Shown in pieces: positions 1 through 5,335 of a stretch of 7,160 nt of DNA (positions are counted from its first letter, which is position 1; each line of letters starts with the position of its first letter). Source of the DNA: Spirochaetales bacterium (GTDB lineage Bacteria > Spirochaetota > Spirochaetia > Sphaerochaetales > Sphaerochaetaceae); contig JALFYG010000063.1 in NCBI GenBank assembly GCA_022784805.1, forward strand, positions 1 through 7,160, in the 5' to 3' direction. The position numbers and the translations under genes are program-made. The notes under the pieces are model-generated. The model had not been told where the DNA came from, searched no databases, and saw only the letters and a list, made by a program, of their open reading frames with translations.

Positions 1-877
1 CTTCTCTCATGCTGTTGATGATGCTCATGGCACCGATATATAGAGCTCCTGATGCCCCGCCATAGGCACGGAGTGTCATATTTGCAACCCCCTGGGTAAG
101 GCTGTTGGTGACCTTAAAGCTGAAGCCGCTGACTCCAAGCTTGATGATCTTTCCTAAGAGGGACGGAACAATTCTCAGTTTCTTAAGCTTGATCTCATCA
201 CCCTTGATTAAGAATCCAATGACCCAGAGTGCAGAGCATCCCTGGCTTATGACAGTGGCTGCGGCGGCTCCCTTTACTCCCATTCCCAAAACGAAGATAA
301 AGATTGGGTCCAATATTATGTTTATGACAGCACCTATCATGACTGTGGCCATTCCCACCATTGCATGGCCCTGTGCTGTTATAAAAGGATTGGCTCCGAG
401 AGATATCAAGACAAAGGGAGTGCCCAGAAGATAGATGGAGAAGTAACTCTTGGCAAAGGAGAAGGTGGTATCATCAGCACCCATTATAGGCAGGACTACA
501 TTCATCAAAGAAAAGAGAAGGATCATCAAGAAGAGGGATGTAAGCAATAAGAAAGATACTGAGGTCTCAAGAATCTCCCCTGCCTTCTTGTCATCACCTT
601 CTCCTCTTGTTATTGAAAAGAGAGGAGCACCACCAGAAGAAACAAAGCCGGCAAATGCGTTGATAAAAGAGATCAGAGGGAAAGCTACACCTACTCCTGA
701 AAGGGCCAAGGTTCCTGTGGAAGGGATGTGACCAATGAACATCCTATCTACGATGTTATATGTAACATTCACCAGCTCAGCCAAGAAAATAGGGGCTGCG
801 ATGCGCACCATATGCATTGGCACACTGCCCTTTGAAAAATCACCCGTCTTTGTTCCCATGTTCAAATGTTGTGACAT
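1..877 (-). CDS. MATE family efflux transporter (N-terminal 292 residues, runs off the left edge)
   Basis: This is an inner-membrane multidrug and toxin extrusion antiporter, expected to export cationic compounds using a Na+ or H+ gradient. The reading frame stays open from the ATG at 877 to base 1, giving 292 residues of a family that usually has about 450, so the C-terminal third lies outside the window. Visible marks are the N-terminal segment NVTYNIVDRMFIGH (residues 37-50), typical of MATE helix 1; several hydrophobic helices (about 62-80, 106-132, 147-165, 173-199); and the signature INIILDPIFIF followed by GMGVKGAAAATVISQ (about 185-212), which resembles the MepA/DinF-like branch. An in-frame TAA lies immediately before the chosen ATG, so translation starts there or at Met7. 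Neither start has a good Shine-Dalgarno sequence. It is divergent from the ATPase at 1260. Family assignment is secure; substrate is unknown. Confidence 0.93.
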   Translation of the reverse strand, partial: MSQHLNMGTKTGDFSKGSVPMHMVRIAAPIFLAELVNVTYNIVDRMFIGHIPSTGTLALSGVGVAFPLISFINAFAGFVSSGGAPLFSITRGEGDDKKAGEILETSVSFLLLTSLFLMILLFSLMNVVLPIMGADDTTFSFAKSYFSIYLLGTPFVLISLGANPFITAQGHAMVGMATVMIGAVINIILDPIFIFVLGMGVKGAAAATVISQGCSALWVIGFLIKGDEIKLKKLRIVPSLLGKIIKLGVSGFSFKVTNSLTQGVANMTLRAYGGASGALYIGAMSIINSMRE

Positions 878-1046
878 TTATAAAAAAGAAACAAGGGAGA
901 AATAAGCCCTAATCTATACACAATCATGCTCATTTCGATAGGTTGCTTTTATTGGATTTATGTTGGCGAGATAGTTATCACTCTTCTTCTTGCACCATCA
1001 TCTCTCTTGATAAACTTTCCTCCAAATCAAGATAACTCTATTTCTA

Positions 1047-1069
1047 CTTGGAGGTGCCACACCTCCAAG
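1047..1069. other. Perfect 10-bp inverted repeat (hairpin) in the divergent spacer
   Basis: CTTGGAGGTG (1047-1056) is followed by a 3-nt spacer and its exact complement CACCTCCAAG (1060-1069). No T-tract follows on either strand, and both flanking genes point away from it, so it is not an ordinary terminator. An upstream CCTCCAA (1019-1025) could pair with TTGGAGG (1048-1054) instead, giving a possible alternative fold in a plus-strand transcript. It could be a protein-binding palindrome or an RNA leader structure. The inverted repeat is directly visible; its function is not known. Confidence 0.6.
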
Positions 1070-1128
1070 CATGTGACTCATCCTGATTCATAGCTTCTTT
1101 GTTCCTCTCTTTTATCCAAAACCTCATC

Positions 1129-1213
1129 ATCTTGAAATATCGCCCGTTTTTTGTCTTTCGTATCTTGAAATATTGACCGTTTTTCACTGGTTCTATCTTG
1201 AATTTTTGACAAT
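1129..1213 (+). repeat. Three direct repeats with an exact 33-bp period upstream of the ATPase
   Basis: Three 19-bp units begin at 1129, 1162 and 1195, exactly 33 bp apart (about three helical turns). All share ATCTTGAA; the second unit continues ATATTGACCGT. The first and second units agree at 17 of 19 positions, and the third differs from the second at 4 of 19. The third contains the TTGACA used as the -35 box of the ATPase promoter. An inverted TCAAGATA core also occurs at 1027-1034. Spacing, helical phasing and promoter overlap suggest an operator array, possibly autoregulatory, but no binding protein can be identified from the sequence. Confidence 0.7.
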
Positions 1214-1241
1214 ATAGTTAAATAATTGTTTATAGGATATA
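1206..1241 (+). promoter_or_regulatory. Candidate sigma-70 promoter for the AAA_14/DUF4143 ATPase
   Basis: A perfect -35 TTGACA sits at 1206-1211. TTTATA at 1229-1234 has the ideal 17-bp spacer but is a weak -10 match; TATAGG at 1231-1236 has a 19-bp spacer. The -35 box lies inside the third copy of the 33-bp-period repeat, so a protein bound there would be expected to block RNA polymerase. Transcription would start shortly upstream of the ribosome binding site at 1251-1254. Confidence 0.55.
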
Positions 1242-1259
1242 AAATTCAAAGAGGAAGAT

Positions 1260-2603
1260 ATGATTTACTTTAAAAGAAAGGCATATAACGAGCTTTTAAA
1301 TTGGAAAAAAGACTTTTCAGGTAAGTATGCTGCACTTCTCGAGGGCCCTAGAAGAGTGGGAAAAAGTACCATAGCAGAACAGTTTGCAACCAATGAATAT
1401 AAGAGCAACATCATCATTAATTGTGCTGATTTAACTCCTGCCATGGATGAGTGTATTAAACTTGTAAACAATAGAGATCTATTCTTCCTTACACTTCAGA
1501 CAATCACAGGAGTAGAACTATTCGAGAGAGAATCAGTGATCATCATTGATGAGATTCAAAGAAGACCTCAATTAAGAGAAGCCATAAAGTATTTGGTGAA
1601 AGATGGGCGTTACGATTACATAGAGACAGGCTCTCTTCTTTCTATAAAGAAAAATGTTCAAAACATAGTCATTCCTTCCGAAGAACACTCCATCAACGTG
1701 TATCCAATGGATTACGAAGAATTCTTATGGGCATTGGGTGACACCTATTCTTTCAAAGCTGCATCAGAAATCTATAGCAAGAAAATGTCTCTTGGGAACT
1801 CAATAGGAAGAGAGAAGATGCGCAACTTCCGAATCTATATGGCTGTGGGAGGTATGCCTCAGGCAGTTGAGGCATATATAGAAGGAAAGAACTTCTTCTA
1901 CATTGACAGCGTCAAAAAGAAGATTCTTAAGTTGTATGAAGAAGACTTCTACAAAATTGATCCCAGTGGAACAATATCAAAGCTCTTCAAATCCATACCT
2001 TCTCAGCTATCGGTTGGTTCGAGAAAATTCTCAATTTCAAAAGCTGTAAAAGCAAAAAAATCCGAGAGCAGAGAGAATAAATTATCTGAGTTATTGGATT
2101 CAAAAACCGTCATTCCTTGTTATAAAGTCACTGCACCTTCAGTGTTTCTTTCCCAAGATGAGGATGTAGACTATTTTAAACTCTACTTGGCTGATACTGG
2201 CCTTATGGTTTCTCTCCTTTTTGATCTAAACGAAGAGAAAGAAGAAAACATATATGCAAAGCTTCTTTCAGATAAGCTTCCTGCTAATCTTGGTTTTCTC
2301 TATGAGAATGCAGTTGCCACTGCAATTGCATCGTCAGGAAGGAATCTCTTCTTCATGACTTGGCCAAAAGAAAACTCAACACATAATTATGAGATAGATT
2401 TTCTTATCAGGCGTAAAACTCATGTTCAACCCATAGAGTGCAAGAGTTCCAGGATAGACTCCCATTTATCATTGGATGAATTCTGCAGGAAATACTCAAG
2501 CATTGTGGAAAGCCCTTTGATCGTAAGCCAGAAGGAGTTAAAGAAAATGGGAGCTATCACAAATATCCCTTTCTATATGCTCCCCAGCATTCTAGATAGT
2601 TAA
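1260..2603 (+). CDS. AAA_14/DUF4143 family ATPase
   Basis: This 447-residue protein has an N-terminal AAA_14 P-loop domain and a C-terminal DUF4143 domain. Walker A is GPRRVGKST (residues 29-37), Walker B is VIIIDE (93-98) followed by IQRRP, and ETGSLLSI (122-129) occupies the sensor-like position. The C-terminal part shows ADTGLMVSLL (311-320), FLYENAVATAIA (346-357) and EIDFLI (378-383) then PIECKSS (391-397). D380, E393 and K395 fit a PD-(D/E)XK nuclease-like core, a feature I associate with this family. The cellular role of these ATPases is poorly defined; many genomes carry several paralogues. The start is supported by GAGG at 1251-1254, 5 nt before the ATG. The gene looks more AT-rich than the thyA operon by eye (not computed) and stands alone, which with the nearby relic at 2648-2896 suggests a mobile or frequently duplicated gene. 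Confidence 0.9.
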   Translation: MIYFKRKAYNELLNWKKDFSGKYAALLEGPRRVGKSTIAEQFATNEYKSNIIINCADLTPAMDECIKLVNNRDLFFLTLQTITGVELFERESVIIIDEIQRRPQLREAIKYLVKDGRYDYIETGSLLSIKKNVQNIVIPSEEHSINVYPMDYEEFLWALGDTYSFKAASEIYSKKMSLGNSIGREKMRNFRIYMAVGGMPQAVEAYIEGKNFFYIDSVKKKILKLYEEDFYKIDPSGTISKLFKSIPSQLSVGSRKFSISKAVKAKKSESRENKLSELLDSKTVIPCYKVTAPSVFLSQDEDVDYFKLYLADTGLMVSLLFDLNEEKEENIYAKLLSDKLPANLGFLYENAVATAIASSGRNLFFMTWPKENSTHNYEIDFLIRRKTHVQPIECKSSRIDSHLSLDEFCRKYSSIVESPLIVSQKELKKMGAITNIPFYMLPSILDS

Positions 2604-2738
2604 GGAAAAGATATCACAATCAACATCGTTGCTAATCTGGGGAGTAATCTTATGAAGCTCTTTTATCATATGAAGGGCTTCTTTCCACATGCGTTGGTCA
2701 TGAAACACAGTTAAAGCTTCTGCAAGGAGAAGAAGACA
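2592..2738 (-). pseudogene. Possible minus-strand gene tail (48 codons, no start)
   Basis: A minus-strand frame is open from 2738 to a TAG at 2592-2594, overlapping the last 12 bases of the ATPase gene tail to tail. It encodes 48 residues with a protein-like amphipathic stretch, for example FHDQRMWKEALHMIKELHK. There is no convincing start codon or ribosome binding site, and an in-frame TGA lies directly upstream. The neighbouring minus frame (roughly 2739-2785) reads NEVLKKGTIVDV and would join it by one frameshift, so it may be the end of a decayed gene. It overlaps the better supported plus-strand ATPase relic, so at least part is likely a chance frame. I do not recognise a family. Confidence 0.2.
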
Positions 2739-2896
2739 TCAACAATGGTTCCTTTTTTGAGAACTTCGTTGCAGAGGAGTTATACAGAATAAACAGAAAG
2801 CTGTTCTACTCACAGAACAAACGAATCGGAGAAGTAGGCTTCATATTTTACCTCTTTCCAGTCGGCGGAAACCCGCTGGCTCTGCCGCGTGGGTAG
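2648..2896 (+). pseudogene. Fragment of a second AAA_14/DUF4143 ATPase (C-terminal relic)
   Basis: A plus-strand frame, open after a TAA at 2645-2647 and ending at TAG 2894-2896, encodes a piece of DUF4143 with no start and no P-loop domain. Recognisable parts are YEGLLSTCVGHETQLKLLQG (about 2669-2728), matching the family's DTGLL region; INNGSFFENFVAEELYRI (about 2738-2791), matching the conserved KGalfENfVaeEL block; and GEVGFIF (about 2837-2857) at the place of the usual EVDFLI. The Asp of that motif is replaced by Gly and the ECK/EVK motif is absent. The final residues after about 2857 run into a GC-rich patch and no longer resemble the family. It is more like the ETQ/LL/NKG subtype than the intact neighbour, so it looks like the remains of a different paralogue rather than a fresh duplication. 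Family resemblance is from memory of motifs, not a search. Confidence 0.6.
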
Positions 2897-2923
2897 TTGA
2901 TAATGCCCTCACTATGGAAAAGT

Positions 2924-2947
2924 GTAAAAAGTTTACCGTCTTTTTAC
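2924..2947. other. AT-rich hairpin, possible weak terminator for the plus-strand ATPase region
   Basis: GTAAAAAG (2924-2931) and CTTTTTAC (2940-2947) are perfect complements around an 8-nt loop. The stem is AT-rich and no clear T-tract follows beyond the stem itself, so termination would be weak. The loop and right arm read TTTACCGTCTTTTTACTAG, which resembles TTGACCGTTTTTCACTGG in the second repeat unit upstream of the ATPase. It lies between convergent transcription units. Confidence 0.35.
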
Positions 2948-3015
2948 TAGTATCAGAAGGCAAAACTCCTACACATTGAACAGTAAATTAACATTGGAAA
3001 CAATTTGATTTGAAT

Positions 3016-3043
3016 TAAAACAGGGGGTACACTTGGCACCCCC
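3016..3043 (-). terminator. Rho-independent terminator of the MPE-ParB-like-thyA-folA operon
   Basis: Read on the minus strand, GGGGGTGC (3043-3036) pairs with GTACCCCC (3030-3023) with one G-U pair and a 5-nt loop, followed by TGTTTTAATT. It sits 25 bases after the folA stop codon. The strong GC stem and T-rich tail on the minus strand, without a T-run on the plus strand, point to termination of the minus-strand operon. Confidence 0.85.
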
Positions 3044-3068
3044 TTACATCATTAACCGATATCTTCCA

Positions 3069-3584
3069 TCACAGAAGAGGAAGAGGAGAAGTGTTTCTAT
3101 ATGTGGTGAAACGAATCTTGTAGCCATTGTCTTCGATTGGGCCTGAGGATGCTACTTCTCTCCAATTAGGGAGTGCATCAAGGTTATCGAAGAAGGCTTC
3201 TGCGCCTCCGTCTGCATCTACCTTTGTAAGAAGTACTTCTGAGCAATATGGGAGCATCGTGTGATACATCATCGCCCCTCCAATGACAAAGATATCATCC
3301 TGAGGAAGAGTGGAAAGAAGAGAAAACAGCTCTGGAAGAGACTCGACCATCACAAAGCCATCTCTTTCTGCCCTTTCTTTGTCTCCGCCTGGCCAAAGAA
3401 CTATGTTCTTCCTCTTTGGAAGAGGCTTGCCTTCAGGGAAAGAAAGAAGAGTATTGGAGCCCATGACTACTATTTTGTTAATAGTCGTGGAGCGGAAAAA
3501 CTTCATATCCTTGGGAAGATGGAACATAAGGTCATTCTTCTTTCCTATGCCCCATTTCTTATCACAATGCAGAATAGCCTTCAT
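3069..3584 (-). CDS. folA: Dihydrofolate reductase
   Basis: This cytoplasmic enzyme reduces dihydrofolate to tetrahydrofolate with NADPH, recycling the DHF made by the thymidylate synthase encoded just upstream. At 171 residues it has the usual bacterial length. Visible marks are WGIGKKNDL (11-19, Met20-loop region), HLPKDMKFF (22-30) with the catalytic acid at Asp26, VVMGSNTLLSF (39-49), PLPKRKNIVL (54-63) with the Arg that binds the glutamate tail of folate, and FVIGGAMMYHTMLPYC (99-114, cofactor-binding glycines). The Arg usually found after MG (Arg44 of the E. coli enzyme, near the NADPH 2'-phosphate) is Ser43 here, and the Trp next to the catalytic acid (E. coli Trp22) is Phe21. The start at 3584 is fixed by AGGAGG about 5 nt upstream, overlapping the thyA TAG stop; the 8-nt gap implies translational coupling. 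Confidence 0.95.
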   Translation of the reverse strand: MKAILHCDKKWGIGKKNDLMFHLPKDMKFFRSTTINKIVVMGSNTLLSFPEGKPLPKRKNIVLWPGGDKERAERDGFVMVESLPELFSLLSTLPQDDIFVIGGAMMYHTMLPYCSEVLLTKVDADGGAEAFFDNLDALPNWREVASSGPIEDNGYKIRFTTYRNTSPLPLL

Positions 3585-3592
3585 CTCTCCTC

Positions 3593-4423
3593 CTAGATTG
3601 CAACCGGAATATCATACTTCTTCTTATTGCACTCATACCCTTTAAGCTTAAAGTCATCTGTGGTGAATGCATAGAAATCTTTGATCTCTTTGTTCATCAC
3701 AAACTCAGGAGCTGGATACTGAGGATTCTCAATGATCTCTTTTACGATAGGAATATGCCTGTCGTAGATGTGGGCGTCTGCTATTACGTGAACCAGCTCC
3801 CCTACTTCCAAATCAGAGACCTGAGCCATCATATACATCAGGACAGCATATTGGGCAACGTTCCAGTTGTTGGCTGTGAGCATATCCTGGCTACGCTGGT
3901 TGAGAATTCCATTGAGAGTCCTTCCTGAAACATTAAATGTCATGGAATAAGCACAAGGATAGAGCATCATCTCCGAGAGGTCATGGTGGTTATAGATATT
4001 GGTCATGATCCTTCTTGACTGAGGATTATGCTTCAAGTCATATAAGACTCTGTCCACCTGATCAAACTCCCCTTCCTTATACTTATGCTTTACTCCCAAT
4101 TGGTAGCCATAAGCCTTGCCTATTGTCCCCTCCTCATCAGCCCAGCTGTCCCAAACATGGGAGTGAAGGTCCTCGATTCTATTGGACTTCTTCTGCCATA
4201 TCCACAATAGCTCATCAACTGCGCTCTTAAGATATGTCTTACGAAGGGTAAGGATAGGAAACTCTTCCTTCAGGTTATATCTATTTACAATACCAAACTT
4301 CTTGATAGTGTGGGCAGGCGTACCATCAGCCCACTGGGGTCTTACTTCAAGCCCCTCGTCAGAGAATCCATTCTCCAATATCTCCTTAATGTTAGCTACA
4401 AATATCTGGTCTGCCTTACTCAT
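3593..4423 (-). CDS. thyA: Thymidylate synthase (ThyA type)
   Basis: This enzyme methylates dUMP to dTMP using 5,10-methylene-THF, releasing DHF for FolA. At 276 residues it is of normal length. Motifs in order: SRR (136-138, phosphate-binding arginines), the nucleophile Cys157 in LYPCAYSMTF, NQRSQD (175-180), NNWNVAQY (185-192, Asn of the dUMP site), DAHIYDRH (216-223) and the C-terminus PVAI, which closes over the active site in the family. The residue after the catalytic Cys is Ala, whereas the common LPPCH form has His; together with NQRSQDMLTANNWN this looks like a variant branch I associate with clostridial ThyA, not a defect. The start at 4423 has GAGGAG a few bases upstream and lies 11 nt after the stop of the ParB-like gene. 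Third gene of a four-gene operon. Confidence 0.96.
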   Translation of the reverse strand: MSKADQIFVANIKEILENGFSDEGLEVRPQWADGTPAHTIKKFGIVNRYNLKEEFPILTLRKTYLKSAVDELLWIWQKKSNRIEDLHSHVWDSWADEEGTIGKAYGYQLGVKHKYKEGEFDQVDRVLYDLKHNPQSRRIMTNIYNHHDLSEMMLYPCAYSMTFNVSGRTLNGILNQRSQDMLTANNWNVAQYAVLMYMMAQVSDLEVGELVHVIADAHIYDRHIPIVKEIIENPQYPAPEFVMNKEIKDFYAFTTDDFKLKGYECNKKKYDIPVAI

Positions 4424-4434
4424 TCATACTCCTC

Positions 4435-5331
4435 TCATTTTCTGGAAAGCTTACTTCCAATATACTCCATCCAATGCCTAAAGGCACTCTTTTTATCTTG
4501 ATTCTTCACATCCTTGGCAGCGTCTTCCTCTGTGGAGAGGGAATCGATTCTTTTCATCTCATCCCAACGCCTTACTAACCACATATAGATGTCGCCATCT
4601 GAGGAGCCAGGGAAATGGGACCTGAGATGCTCCTTGTCCATTGCATCCACCAACGGGGAGTATACATTCTTATACCAACTCTCTGCACCCTCCTGGAAGG
4701 AAAGGACCCTATCCAAGTGTTCGTTGGCATAATACTTATGAACGAGGATATGGTGAACCATCTCCGGGTATGCACCGGGAGTGGTGAACCATATCTTATC
4801 CATAGGAAGATAGGTGGGATTATATTGCTCTATAAACCTCTCCCTTTCGTATGCAACCACTCTTTTTTTGAGCTCATTAAGGGTCATTCCCTCTTCAAGA
4901 GGAATCTTTGATGAGAGCTCCACAACCTCTGCATCAATGAAATCCATGCCCTCGCTTCTTGCAACGGAGACTCTATGGTTTCCATCCCTGACAAAGTACC
5001 ACTCTCCTATTTTATATACTGAAATAGGAGGGAGAGTGATGTTATCGAGCCTAGCAGCATCAATACTCTCCCATCTATATTTCAGAGAGTTATTGGATGG
5101 ATAGAAGGCTGAAGAGAAATCGTGGTAGCGATTCTCGCTTCCGATTATCTTCTTCACTTCAATAGCCTGCATCCCAAGGTATGCCTCGCTCTCAGGCTTA
5201 ATAAGCTTCGTCACTTCATATAGGGACAAAAGATTAGGGTTTTTCCATGTAAAGGTAGAGAAAATCCTCTGAATGTTGGCTTTAAAATGTGCTAAATCGA
5301 AGTCATTGGCAGTAACGGATCGATCCGCCAT
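4435..5331 (-). CDS. ParB/Srx-like domain protein of unknown function (DGNHR motif)
   Basis: This 298-residue cytoplasmic protein has a ParB/sulfiredoxin-like core. Counted from the ATG at 5331, IGSENRYHDFSSAFYP (63-78) leads into LPPISVYKIGEWYFVRDGNHRVSVARSEG (about 100-128), where G-N-H-R is the motif that binds nucleotide phosphate in ParB-fold proteins. The C-terminal half (IWFTTPGAYPEMVHHILVHK, about 180-199; SWYKNVYSPLVDAM; FPGSSDGDIYMWLVRRW) recalls a conserved region seen next to DUF4032-type proteins, a tentative memory-based match. There is no obvious DNA-binding HTH, so a plasmid-partition role is unlikely. The open frame extends to an ATG at 5355, but GGAGG at 5340-5344 is 8 nt before the ATG at 5331, which lies 4 nt after the upstream TGA. 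The shorter start is therefore preferred. Its place before thyA suggests a link to nucleotide metabolism, which is inference. Confidence 0.75.
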   Translation of the reverse strand: MADRSVTANDFDLAHFKANIQRIFSTFTWKNPNLLSLYEVTKLIKPESEAYLGMQAIEVKKIIGSENRYHDFSSAFYPSNNSLKYRWESIDAARLDNITLPPISVYKIGEWYFVRDGNHRVSVARSEGMDFIDAEVVELSSKIPLEEGMTLNELKKRVVAYERERFIEQYNPTYLPMDKIWFTTPGAYPEMVHHILVHKYYANEHLDRVLSFQEGAESWYKNVYSPLVDAMDKEHLRSHFPGSSDGDIYMWLVRRWDEMKRIDSLSTEEDAAKDVKNQDKKSAFRHWMEYIGSKLSRK

Positions 5332-5335
5332 TATT

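Larger units (their letters stand above)
878..1259. other. Divergent intergenic region between MATE and ATPase genes
   Basis: This 382-bp spacer holds no credible coding region. The hairpin at 1047-1069, the repeats at 1129-1213 and the promoter at 1206-1241 fill its ATPase-proximal part. On the MATE side (878-1000) I see no convincing promoter with both boxes, although the transporter must be transcribed from here unless expressed from further away. A minus-strand ATG-initiated frame of 15 codons covers the hairpin but lacks a ribosome binding site. Confidence 0.6.
2604..3068. other. Gene-free convergent region with relics
   Basis: No intact gene is present. In order the region holds the possible minus-strand tail, the DUF4143 relic, a GC-rich patch at about 2861-2893 that contrasts with its AT-rich surroundings, the AT-rich hairpin and the operon terminator. 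The mix of broken fragments and abrupt composition change fits a site of past insertion and decay between two convergent units. Confidence 0.55.

Noticed and set aside
105..731. Three plus-strand open frames in the left part of the window
   Set aside because: They lie antisense to the clearly recognisable MATE transporter and have no ribosome binding sites or family motifs.
1129..1213. Repeats as a small CRISPR array
   Set aside because: Only three imperfect 19-bp units with 14-bp spacers, no cas genes, and overlap with a promoter; an operator array fits better.
2857..2900. tRNA or small structured RNA in the GC-rich patch
   Set aside because: Short local complementarities exist (GCGG with CCGC) but no cloverleaf or T-loop sequence can be drawn.
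3261..3645. Plus-strand open frames across the folA region
   Set aside because: They are antisense shadows of folA; the minus strand carries the DHFR motifs and a strong Shine-Dalgarno.
4575..5104. Several open frames on both strands within the ParB-like gene
   Set aside because: They overlap the DGNHR protein in other frames and show no motifs or start signals.
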